Virus record (IMG/VR): IMGVR_UViG_3300025467_000013
Coordinates: 1-64,000 of that record
Length of the DNA: 64,000 bases
Strand: one strand, 5' to 3'
Origin: a virus
Part shown: in pieces, positions 45,368 to 54,195 of the stretch
How positions within the stretch are numbered: position 1 is the first letter of the stretch
Layout of the letters: every line of letters begins with the position of its first letter
Position numbers and translations under genes: made by a program
The notes under the pieces: model-generated
Database searches by the model: none
What the model was told of the DNA's origin: nothing
What the model saw: the letters and a program-made list of their open reading frames with translations, nothing else

Positions 45368-47136
45368 TGTCAATCGGGTCAATTTCTGGTAATCTGTTAT
45401 CACAAAACTTACTTAGAAATGGCGAAAATCTAGCATTTGAAACAAAGTTACTATATCTTGATGTAGTAAATGGTCGTGTAGGGTTTAATAATTCTGCTCC
45501 AGTTAGGGAATTAACAACTAACTGGCTTACAACTGATTATCTAATTACCGATAATTTTACGGTTGGGAATATCTCGTTCTCACCGGATACGATTCAAGAT
45601 TTTGTAAGTCCGGTATATATTACACCTGATCAAACATCTAATCCTCAAATTATTGCTACTGGATTCGGAGTTTCTGGCTTTTCGATTAATAATACTTCTA
45701 TTCTCGGTAATCTTAATCACGATATAATATTTCAAGCAGATGCGTTAGGTAACGTACAACTTAATACAACACAATTATTGGTAAATGCCAACTTACATGC
45801 AACCGGAATTATAACTGCTGATGGTAGTATACAGCTTGGTAATAATAGCAGTGATACAATTGCGTTCGTAGCAGATGTTAATAGTGATATAACTCCTAAC
45901 CAGAACAAATATTACAACTTAGGTACTAGCTTACTTAGATGGAAGAATATATACGGACAAAATATTGATGTTAATGGTGTTACGCAAATTACCGGTAATA
46001 CCATCTCGACTAGCCCAAATTTAGTTCTTACTTCAAACGGTGGAGTTGTTAGAGCAGCATCTAATGTCGTTATTAATAGTACTTTAACAGCACCAACATT
46101 AGTATTAAACAGTACGCAAGTTAATGGATTACTAACAGTTAATAACAATATTTCAAGAACCGGCACAACGCAGTTAACGGGTAATATTATTCAAACTGGT
46201 AATACATCTGTTACTGGTTCAATGAATATTTCTAACTTAGTAACAAACCAAAGTAGTCTTATTCAAACCGGCGACTATCAAATATCTAACAATACTCTCA
46301 GCACGATTAACACTAATGAAAATGTTGTTTTAAATTCAACCGGTAATGTTTCGATTTTTAATACAATACAATTTAATAATAACCAAATTATCAATACCTT
46401 AACTGGATCACATACTGATAACGAAAAGAGTATTATTTTTAATCCGTCTGGTACTGGAAATGTTGTTATCAATACTACAAAACCATTACAAATACCTTAC
46501 AATAATGATTCAACATACTTGTTGTCGCACACCGGCCAGATAAGACAAAACAGTACAACAAATTTTTATGAAGGGTGGGCACCGTCTGGTACTGTTAGTT
46601 TTTATCAGTTATATTCAAGTGACCGAAAATCATACATTATTCCCGAACTCACACCGTATTCGGGCGACAATATTCTTCGATTTGCTGTTAATAATGTTGT
46701 TACAACTACAATAGATACTTCGAAAATTTATAATACTGCGGCCACTTTTGGTAATGTTAGTATTAATCAAAATAGTATTTCTAATGTAACTCCATCGATT
46801 GATATAACTATTAATCCTGTAAGTAGTAGTAATTCAATTTATGTTAATGGATTGCCGTTTAACCAAAATACAATACTTAATCCAACTAATGGTGTGCTAA
46901 CATTAGCTACAACTGGCACAGGTTACGTTAAATTTGGGGGCACATTTGGTGTTGTACTTCCTAACGGTACCACAAGTCAACAACCGTCAAGTCCGGATGT
47001 AGGAACCATGCGATTTAACACAAATTCTCAAGTTGAGGAAGTGTGGAATGGCACAGCATGGGTAGGAAGTTCGGCTCATATCACACTTGACCAAGTTACT
47101 GATATCATGGATATTTGGTCCATCATCCTTGGATAA
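45367..47136 (+). CDS. Fiber-like protein, first of a tandem pair
   Basis: 589 residues. The N-terminus SISGNLLSQNLLRNGENLAF and LLYLDVVNGRVGFN are nearly repeated in the next large gene. The shaft is made of Asn/Thr-rich beta-helix-like repeats (NSTGNVSIFNTIQF, LTTNLLVNANLHATGIITAD). The end includes GTMRFNTNSQVEEVWNGTAW and a short hydrophobic finish (IMDIWSIILG). It likely forms a trimeric fiber, and together with its paralogue could give two fiber variants. It is the last gene of this operon before a new promoter-like site. Confidence 0.65.
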   Translation: MSIGSISGNLLSQNLLRNGENLAFETKLLYLDVVNGRVGFNNSAPVRELTTNWLTTDYLITDNFTVGNISFSPDTIQDFVSPVYITPDQTSNPQIIATGFGVSGFSINNTSILGNLNHDIIFQADALGNVQLNTTQLLVNANLHATGIITADGSIQLGNNSSDTIAFVADVNSDITPNQNKYYNLGTSLLRWKNIYGQNIDVNGVTQITGNTISTSPNLVLTSNGGVVRAASNVVINSTLTAPTLVLNSTQVNGLLTVNNNISRTGTTQLTGNIIQTGNTSVTGSMNISNLVTNQSSLIQTGDYQISNNTLSTINTNENVVLNSTGNVSIFNTIQFNNNQIINTLTGSHTDNEKSIIFNPSGTGNVVINTTKPLQIPYNNDSTYLLSHTGQIRQNSTTNFYEGWAPSGTVSFYQLYSSDRKSYIIPELTPYSGDNILRFAVNNVVTTTIDTSKIYNTAATFGNVSINQNSISNVTPSIDITINPVSSSNSIYVNGLPFNQNTILNPTNGVLTLATTGTGYVKFGGTFGVVLPNGTTSQQPSSPDVGTMRFNTNSQVEEVWNGTAWVGSSAHITLDQVTDIMDIWSIILG

Positions 47137-47147
47137 TTTCAATATTA

Positions 47148-47155
47148 GATAAATA
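47148..47155 (+). promoter_or_regulatory. Candidate late promoter GATAAATA
   Basis: The recurring octamer, 102 nt upstream of the paralogous fiber gene. It gives that gene a long structured leader. Confidence 0.5.
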
Positions 47156-47162
47156 ATTTTAA

Positions 47163-47252
47163 CTGCAAGATAAGACCATTTTTGCAGGGACAAACAGTGG
47201 TAAACCCGCTATGCAAGGTGGTTATCCGTGAAACACGGTGGCGAATAAGGAG
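47163..47252 (+). promoter_or_regulatory. Structured mRNA leader
   Basis: Hairpin CTGCAA (47163-47168) pairs with TTGCAG (47182-47187). A second nested structure pairs CGCTA (47207-47211) with TGGCG (47239-47243), enclosing CCGTG-AAA-CACGG (47226-47238). The ribosome-binding site AAGGAG (47247-47252) follows directly, so the fold could control its exposure. No known riboswitch class was recognised. Confidence 0.45.
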
Positions 47253-47257
47253 CAAAA

Positions 47258-49024
47258 ATGGCTGTCGGTCGTATATCCGGTCCGCTCTTAAAGTCGAATT
47301 TACTTCGCAACGGTGTAAATTTAGCTTTCGAGACGAACCTTCTCTATCTTGATGTAGTAAATGGCCGAGTTGGTATTAAAACAACTACTCCATCGCACGA
47401 ATTACAAGTTGTTGGTACTACCCGAACAACTACTCTTGAAATTTCTAGTAACACGATTACTATCGGCAATATTACTATTGCTGGCAATTCTCTATCTAGT
47501 AATAACTCTATAATTAACATAAATCCTACTGGCACTAACGCAGTAGTTTATCAAGGTACACTTGTTACCGGAAATTTAACACTTTCTAATAACACTATCC
47601 AAGCAACTAATTTTGGCGGTAATATTAACATTACTACCCAAGGAACTGGGCAAGTTGTTTCTAATTCTGATGTTTTAATTAACGGTAACTTACATGCAAC
47701 GGGCAACATTACCGCTGATGGAAATATACAACTTGGTAATCAGTCTAGTGATACTGTAACATTCACAGCAGAAGTTAACAGCGATATCGCCCCTAGCCAA
47801 AATAATTATTACAATTTAGGTACTAGTTCTCTTAGATGGAATACTGTATTCACTAACAGTATTGATACTAATGGCGTAGTAATTAACAATAACAATATTA
47901 CAACGTCGAACAATACTGATTTAATATTATCAGCAAATGGTACCGGTGTTGTTTCTATACCTTCTAATAATGTTAATTTAGGACAACAGTTAACAGTTGT
48001 TGGATTAGCTACATTTGGTGCAACAACAATTAACGGAACTGTTACACAAAATAGTAACACTATTCAAACTGGTAATATTACACAGACTGGTAATATTACA
48101 CAGACTGGTACATATAATCTTACTGGAACACTTACAGTATCAAATACTATTAATATATCTGGATATTTGCAATTACCGGGTATAACTTTTAATAACAATA
48201 TTATCACATCTACGGTTTCAGGGACTGACTTAGTATTAAGCGCAAACGGTTCTGGCAATGTAGTAATGCAAGGATTTACAATCCATAACAACGTTATTCA
48301 ACCAACGGCTACAAACACTAACATTGTTTTAACACCGTCTGGAACTGGAAGCGTGGTTATTAATAATGGATTAATCATCCCTGTCGGCAATACTGCTAGT
48401 CGACCAAGCCCTGCATCCAATGGAATGATTCGATATAACACCGATCTTTCAAGATATGAAGGATATAGTAATCCAAATTGGTTACCATTAGGCGGCATTT
48501 CCGATGCTGCTGGCTATACATACATTACACCAGAATCGAGTCCGGGCGCTGGCGATAACGTGCTTCGTTTTTATGTCAATAGCACTTTAATGTCGTACAT
48601 AGATGCTACTAAGTGGTGGTCATCAAGATTTGAAACTAATCAACTTGCAATATACGGTAACACAATCACAACTGTTTCTTCTGGTACTGATATTAATTTT
48701 ACTACCAGTGGATCAGGTGGCATTACACTAGGCTATCTTAAAATCAACAACAGTAGTATTACAAATACTGTAGCAAACTCTGTGACTACATTTAATGAAT
48801 CAGGAACTGGATATGTTAAATTTAATGGAACAAATGGTGTTGTAATTCCATCAGGCAACGGAAGCAGCGATCGCCCATCGGTTAAGGAAGTTGGTATGAT
48901 GAGATTTAATACCGACGATTCGCTTATCGAGGTATGGAACGGTTCGGTATGGTCTAGTGGTACAGGTGTGTCAGCATATGATGCTATAGATATCGGTATA
49001 CAAATGGTATTAACATTAGGATAA
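47258..49024 (+). CDS. Fiber-like protein, second of the tandem pair
   Basis: 588 residues, almost the same length as its upstream paralogue. Shared parts are the start (RISGPLLKSNLLRNGVNLAF, LLYLDVVNGRVGIK), the shaft segment (NGNLHATGNITADGNIQLGN, YYNLGTSSLRWNTVF) and the end (MMRFNTDDSLIEVWNGSVW). It has an extra MIRYNTDLSRYEGYSNPNW motif and an 18-bp DNA repeat giving QTGNIT units. It probably arose by tandem duplication. It has its own promoter-like site and leader, so the two copies may be expressed at different levels. Confidence 0.65.
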   Translation: MAVGRISGPLLKSNLLRNGVNLAFETNLLYLDVVNGRVGIKTTTPSHELQVVGTTRTTTLEISSNTITIGNITIAGNSLSSNNSIININPTGTNAVVYQGTLVTGNLTLSNNTIQATNFGGNINITTQGTGQVVSNSDVLINGNLHATGNITADGNIQLGNQSSDTVTFTAEVNSDIAPSQNNYYNLGTSSLRWNTVFTNSIDTNGVVINNNNITTSNNTDLILSANGTGVVSIPSNNVNLGQQLTVVGLATFGATTINGTVTQNSNTIQTGNITQTGNITQTGTYNLTGTLTVSNTINISGYLQLPGITFNNNIITSTVSGTDLVLSANGSGNVVMQGFTIHNNVIQPTATNTNIVLTPSGTGSVVINNGLIIPVGNTASRPSPASNGMIRYNTDLSRYEGYSNPNWLPLGGISDAAGYTYITPESSPGAGDNVLRFYVNSTLMSYIDATKWWSSRFETNQLAIYGNTITTVSSGTDINFTTSGSGGITLGYLKINNSSITNTVANSVTTFNESGTGYVKFNGTNGVVIPSGNGSSDRPSVKEVGMMRFNTDDSLIEVWNGSVWSSGTGVSAYDAIDIGIQMVLTLG

Positions 49025-49027
49025 TAA

Positions 49028-49357
49028 ATGTCTACACTTTTTCAAACAAAAATTATTAATAATGTAGGAACAGCACCTACTACTGCGGTAACTGCACCGT
49101 CAAATGGTACCGTAACGGTCTTAGGATTAAGTCTTGCAAATTTAACAAACGATAACATTTATGCAAGCGTAAAAGTTGCTGATAATTTGAGTAATTCAGC
49201 ATACTACGCATATAATTTGTTAGTACCGCCAAATTCGAGTTTAAGAGTTTTAAATGGCGGCGAAAGACTTACATTAGCATCGCAGTATTCATTAACCGTG
49301 TCGGCTAGCGAAGATAACGGGTTTGATGCAGTGATAAGTTACGTAGTAATACAATAA
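49028..49357 (+). CDS. Small beta-rich fiber-tip-like protein
   Basis: 109 residues, all-beta: TVTVLGLSLANLTNDNIYAS, then YNLLVPPNSSLRVLNGGERL and YSLTVSASEDNGFDAVISYV. The LVPPNxxLxV...SxxxVSA pattern also forms the last 60 residues of the 2,487-residue protein, so this is a free-standing copy of that end domain. It lies 3 nt after the fiber gene. A cap or decoration role is inferred. Confidence 0.6.
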   Translation: MSTLFQTKIINNVGTAPTTAVTAPSNGTVTVLGLSLANLTNDNIYASVKVADNLSNSAYYAYNLLVPPNSSLRVLNGGERLTLASQYSLTVSASEDNGFDAVISYVVIQ

Positions 49358-49367
49358 GGAAACGGCC

Positions 49368-49727
49368 ATGTCATACAATTATGTTGGACAATCATACGAT
49401 AATATTGCAGGACAATATCAACCGAGGTATTTCTATGCATTAAGAAGAACCGATGCTGGTGATTTATATTTTGCAAGAGTAGATCAATTACAAAATACTG
49501 ACAGTATTACACTCAATAATCCCGGTAATACGTCTGATAATTATGATAACTTTGAACTCGGTTCGGATTTTTTTGAAGGGCGGGATGTAACTCATAACTT
49601 AGTTTATCCTAACTTAAATTATGAACAGTGGCGATGGGACGAACGGTCAGTTTACTATTATATTGATAGTAATGGTAATTTAGTTGCAAGAATTGGACAA
49701 GGATATAGTTACCCGTCAGGTTTATAA
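49368..49727 (+). CDS. Conserved T4-like virion protein, unknown role
   Basis: 119 residues. The segments YFYALRRTDAGDLYFARVDQ, then DSITLNNPGNTSDNYDNFEL and DFFEGRDVTHNLVYPNLNYE, are recognisable from a conserved small structural protein of cyanophage-type T4-like phages. It is aromatic-rich and acidic, with no membrane segment. It lies between fiber-tip-like and adhesin genes with AAGGAAA upstream. Function is not known. Confidence 0.7.
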   Translation: MSYNYVGQSYDNIAGQYQPRYFYALRRTDAGDLYFARVDQLQNTDSITLNNPGNTSDNYDNFELGSDFFEGRDVTHNLVYPNLNYEQWRWDERSVYYYIDSNGNLVARIGQGYSYPSGL

Positions 49728-49737
49728 TAATTGGTAG

Positions 49738-49745
49738 GATAAATA
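49738..49745 (+). promoter_or_regulatory. Candidate late promoter GATAAATA
   Basis: The recurring octamer, 27 nt before the ATG of the large adhesin-like gene. Confidence 0.55.
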
Positions 49746-49772
49746 ATAAAAACTTAAATTTAAGGAATTACG

Positions 49773-52700
49773 ATGGCAGAATTTAAACTAGGACGATTAA
49801 AATTTGTATGGCAAGGTGCATGGGTTACTGGTACCGCTTACGTTAAAGACGATGTTGTAAGATATGGCGGTAAAACGTATGTGTGTGTAACCGGCCATAC
49901 TGCAAATGCAAACTTCTATACCGATCTCGGAACTTCTTATTGGAGTTTAATGGGAGATGGTATTGCATGGGTAGGTACATGGACTGGATCAACATTTTAT
50001 AAAGTTGGCGACATTGTTAAGAATGGTGGACAATCATATATTTGTACCACTGGCCATACTTCGGTATCAACATTTGCTAGCGATTCATCAAACTGGACTT
50101 TAATTTCAGGCGGTTTTGCATGGAGAGGATCGTGGCAACAAAGCACATTATATAATGTTAACGATGTTGTAATGTTTGGTGCAGTTACATACATTTGTAC
50201 TACTGCAAATACCAGTTCGTCGGATTTTGCAACTGATCAAAGCAGCAAATGGCAAGTTTTTGTTCAAGGTACACAGTTTATTAATACTTGGAATAATTCC
50301 ACTGAATATTCTGCAGGTTCTATTGTAACATATGGTGGTTATTCATATGTTTCAACACAAACCAATACCGGGCAAGTTCCATCGTCTAGCCCATCTTACT
50401 GGAACGTATACACAACCGGTTATAGCAATCAAGGAACATTTAGCTACGGCACAACATATAAAGTTGGTAGTGTAGTTCAATATGGCGGTAACACATATGT
50501 TGCTATTCTTGATAATACTAACCAATATCCGTCAAACGCAACGTATTGGTCAATTGTTGCATATGGTATTAAAGTAAATGGTCCATATGTCGGTGGTACA
50601 ACTTACAATCTTAATGATGTTGTAACTTATGGCGGTTCTGCATATAGAGCATTACAAACAAACACTAGCATTGCTCCGTCGGCGCTTTCGCCTAATTGGC
50701 AAGTTTTATCTGTAGGTTTAGTAAATCAAGGCGTTTGGTCAGGTTCAACAAACTATAAATTAAATGACTTAGTACAATACGGTGCAAATATCTATATTGC
50801 AATCCAAGACAATGTAGCGCAAACTCCAAGTACTGCTGCATCTTACTGGTCGGTATTTAATTATGGTTACAATTATCAAGGTACATGGTCTAGTGCAACT
50901 AACTACACTATTGGCCAAGTTGTAACATACGGTGGATCATTATTCCAAGCAAAATCCGACAACAATAATGTAAACCCAACTACAACTGCAACATGGAATA
51001 AATTATCATACGGTGTTAAAAATCGCGGCACATGGACAACTTCGACTGCATATAATATTGACGAATTAGTAACACATGGTGCAAACACATATATTTCATT
51101 AATTCCACATACTTCGGGTACTTTCTCTTCAGATTTATCGACAGCAAAATGGCAATTAATGTCGAGCGGATTGCAATATAGAGGTGTATGGGCAGGATCT
51201 ACAAGTTATTATGTTAACGATATTGTTCAAGGCCCAACAGGATCTGTATATGTTGCATTACTAGATCATACATCGGGTGGTGATTTTCCAACTGATTTAG
51301 CAGCAAGCAAATGGACATTATTCATTGCATATAGCTCTACAACACTTCCTTCATTACCAAGTCCGGCTGTAGGCAAGTCTTTAACTGTTTCAAGTAACGG
51401 TTCTACACTTTCTTGGTTAAACACTACAGGATCTGCTAACGTTCTTTATGTTGGACCAGGCGGCTCCGACGCATCAAATCAAGGAACAAGTTTAGCAACA
51501 CCGTTTGCTACAATTAAGTACGCATGTTCGGTAGCAACATCGGGTAATGTAATTTATGTTAAAAGTGGTACATACTCAGAACAGCTTCCGATCACAGTTC
51601 CTGCAGGGGTGTCGATTGTAGGCGATAGTTATAGAACAGTTACAGTTCAACCAACAAGTGGACTTAGTGATGATGCTGTGACTCCGAACAACCAAGCAAC
51701 TATGTGGAAATTAAGCGATGGTACTAATCTTTCAGAAATGACCTTTGCAAATATGACCGGTTGGGTTCCAGGAAGTACTACTTCGGATATTTCAACATCT
51801 ACACCAAAAGGCGTGTATGTTGCATTTAATTCGGCATCAGTTATTACTAGACCTCCGAGTGTTTCAAACTGCACTACGAGTTCATCATCTGGTGCAATTG
51901 GTGCATACTTAGACGGCTCGTTACATGGGTCGGGGCAAAAAACAATGGCATTCCGCTATTACAATATTACTTCAGATACTGGTGTAGGGTTCTGGGCTAC
52001 GAATAATGCAAAATTAGATCTTACAACTTGTACATCTTCATATTGCTATTTTGGGTTTGCAACATCAGCAGGTGGAACTATTCGATCTGATAACGGTACT
52101 GCAAAATGGGGTACTTATGGCGGAACTTCGGTTGGTTATTCATCATTAGAAACTGCTGCAACTGGAAATATTGTCGGTCAACAGTTAAACTTTTCTTATA
52201 ATACCGGTACAATTGCAGTAGGTGATACTGTAACTTCGATCACTAGCGGCGGTACTGCTACTGTTATTGGGGTCCAAACTGCATATAACAAAGTATTTGT
52301 GTCAAGTGTTACTGGATCGTTCTTAACAGGTGATGCGTTATCATTTACTAGTGGTGGATCTGGTATAGTAACTACAGGTGTTACTAATCAAACAGGTGCA
52401 GTATTAGCATTAAACACACTAGCAGCATTACCAACAGCAGGCGGTGTTGTTACTATCGGAAGTGATAGTTATATTATTCAATCTGTAAGTGGTGCGTATG
52501 TTAACTCAGCTAGTGTTATTACTGTATTTTTAACAAGTGCAGCAACTAACTTATACGCAAATGCAGCAGCAGTAACTATTCGTTATCAAACATCACAGAC
52601 TCGTTTATCAGGTCATGATTTCTATAATGTTGGCACCGGCGGTGTAACTAATACAAATTATCCAGGTACGCCATTATCTGGACCGTTCTCTGCACAAGAA

Positions 52701-54164
52701 ATACAACAAATTCTACCCGGTAGAGTATATTATAGTGCATCTAGCCAAGACGGTCGTTTTGCAGTTGGTAATTACTTAACAATCAACCAATCAACTGGTA
52801 CTGCTACACTTAATCCAGCTGCATTTACTGTAACTGGTAATTCAGCATTAACACTTGGTGCAATTGGTACGTTGACCGGTGCTACAATTAATAAGTTCTC
52901 AACAGACGGAACATTAATTAATAACAGTAATACTAGTGTACCGACAGAAAATGCCGTTAAGACTTATGTTGATAATGCACGTACACAAGCATTAGAACCA
53001 ACCGGCTTTAATCTTAACAACCTTAACAGCATCGGTATTATTGAAATTTCTAACGACGGTGTTAACATTGTTAAAATCGATCAAAATGGCGCAGTAACTA
53101 CTAGAGCTGATAGTACATTTGGTACAGGAACTGTTTATTCGAGAGCAGCAAGTGCTAGAACTATTGCAATATATCCAGTAAGCGGACAAACATCAGTTAG
53201 TGTATGGATAAGTGGAATTCAATACACCTACACAAAGATGCAAACTACAACATATTCAAGTTTAAGCAATCTTAACTATGCATTCTTCAACGCTAGCGGT
53301 ATTGTTGTGTATACATCGGGAACAGTAACTGATACTATTTTCCAAACATTTGCACAATTATTAACATTTACAGGTACTGATAGTACTAATACATTTGCTA
53401 TAACTTCTGCTAAGAGATGTGGTATTAACATGCCGGGACAAGTACAAAATTACTTGTCAAATAGTGTTGGCGCCGCGTATAAAACAGGATTAGGTGTTAC
53501 TGGTGTTGTTGCAAGTGCTACAGCATATACTAATACTGTGGCAGGTACTACACAAGTTCAAGATTTAACACACACATTTGCATCATTATCGACAAACTAT
53601 TGGTTATATAACGTCGGCGGTGTGTGGACAGTATCAGGAAGTGCAGATAATAATTTCAGTTATTTGTCTACCGGTACTGCACAATATAACGGTTCTGGTG
53701 CATTAACTACACTTTCATCAGGACAATATACAGTTACATACTTCATTGCTACTAGTGATAAGGTACGCGGTGGTGTTATGAAACTTGTAGGACAAAGAGT
53801 GTTCACAACATTAGCGGCTGCAAGACAGTCTGCACAATCTGAACCGAGAGATACAAGTCTTGTTGGTCTACCATTCCAAGATTTTGTATGGATCGGTGCA
53901 GTAGTTGTTAACTCAACAGGCGCTGTACAAACATTAGATAACGGATTAACTTATATTGATTTACGTTACCAAATTATTAGTGCAGGAACTAACGCATTAG
54001 GTAACTATCTAGTTAATGCATCGGCAGCAGATTTATATTATAACAACTCAGCATTTCCAAGTGCAGGCACAAATGTACAGTCTGCAATTGATACTGCCGC
54101 AGCAAGTTTATCAAGAGCTAGAACAATTTTATCACTAAATACATTATGGACAAATGCCTGGTAA
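49773..54164 (+). CDS. Large adhesin/tail-fiber protein with ten carbohydrate-binding-like repeats
   Basis: 1,463 residues. Residues about 12-515 are ten tandem units of about 50 residues with pattern 'G.W...T.Y...D.V.Y.G..Y........T..W' (for example GTWTGSTFYKVGDIVKNGGQ), resembling CBM5/12-type chitin-binding modules. A right-handed beta-helix region follows from about 555 (VLYVGPGGSDASNQGTSLAT, GTYSEQLPITVPAGVSIVGD), with GxGGT-type beta modules near 800-940. A classic fiber shaft/neck is next (FSTDGTLINNSNTSVPTENA, VKTYVDNARTQ near 1055-1080), then a C-terminal beta domain. It is a strong candidate for a receptor-binding or surface-polysaccharide-binding fiber. It has its own late-promoter-like site. 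Confidence 0.75.
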   Translation: MAEFKLGRLKFVWQGAWVTGTAYVKDDVVRYGGKTYVCVTGHTANANFYTDLGTSYWSLMGDGIAWVGTWTGSTFYKVGDIVKNGGQSYICTTGHTSVSTFASDSSNWTLISGGFAWRGSWQQSTLYNVNDVVMFGAVTYICTTANTSSSDFATDQSSKWQVFVQGTQFINTWNNSTEYSAGSIVTYGGYSYVSTQTNTGQVPSSSPSYWNVYTTGYSNQGTFSYGTTYKVGSVVQYGGNTYVAILDNTNQYPSNATYWSIVAYGIKVNGPYVGGTTYNLNDVVTYGGSAYRALQTNTSIAPSALSPNWQVLSVGLVNQGVWSGSTNYKLNDLVQYGANIYIAIQDNVAQTPSTAASYWSVFNYGYNYQGTWSSATNYTIGQVVTYGGSLFQAKSDNNNVNPTTTATWNKLSYGVKNRGTWTTSTAYNIDELVTHGANTYISLIPHTSGTFSSDLSTAKWQLMSSGLQYRGVWAGSTSYYVNDIVQGPTGSVYVALLDHTSGGDFPTDLAASKWTLFIAYSSTTLPSLPSPAVGKSLTVSSNGSTLSWLNTTGSANVLYVGPGGSDASNQGTSLATPFATIKYACSVATSGNVIYVKSGTYSEQLPITVPAGVSIVGDSYRTVTVQPTSGLSDDAVTPNNQATMWKLSDGTNLSEMTFANMTGWVPGSTTSDISTSTPKGVYVAFNSASVITRPPSVSNCTTSSSSGAIGAYLDGSLHGSGQKTMAFRYYNITSDTGVGFWATNNAKLDLTTCTSSYCYFGFATSAGGTIRSDNGTAKWGTYGGTSVGYSSLETAATGNIVGQQLNFSYNTGTIAVGDTVTSITSGGTATVIGVQTAYNKVFVSSVTGSFLTGDALSFTSGGSGIVTTGVTNQTGAVLALNTLAALPTAGGVVTIGSDSYIIQSVSGAYVNSASVITVFLTSAATNLYANAAAVTIRYQTSQTRLSGHDFYNVGTGGVTNTNYPGTPLSGPFSAQEIQQILPGRVYYSASSQDGRFAVGNYLTINQSTGTATLNPAAFTVTGNSALTLGAIGTLTGATINKFSTDGTLINNSNTSVPTENAVKTYVDNARTQALEPTGFNLNNLNSIGIIEISNDGVNIVKIDQNGAVTTRADSTFGTGTVYSRAASARTIAIYPVSGQTSVSVWISGIQYTYTKMQTTTYSSLSNLNYAFFNASGIVVYTSGTVTDTIFQTFAQLLTFTGTDSTNTFAITSAKRCGINMPGQVQNYLSNSVGAAYKTGLGVTGVVASATAYTNTVAGTTQVQDLTHTFASLSTNYWLYNVGGVWTVSGSADNNFSYLSTGTAQYNGSGALTTLSSGQYTVTYFIATSDKVRGGVMKLVGQRVFTTLAAARQSAQSEPRDTSLVGLPFQDFVWIGAVVVNSTGAVQTLDNGLTYIDLRYQIISAGTNALGNYLVNASAADLYYNNSAFPSAGTNVQSAIDTAAASLSRARTILSLNTLWTNAW

Positions 54165-54195
54165 TAAGGCGAAAAGGATATTAGGAGTACAATAA

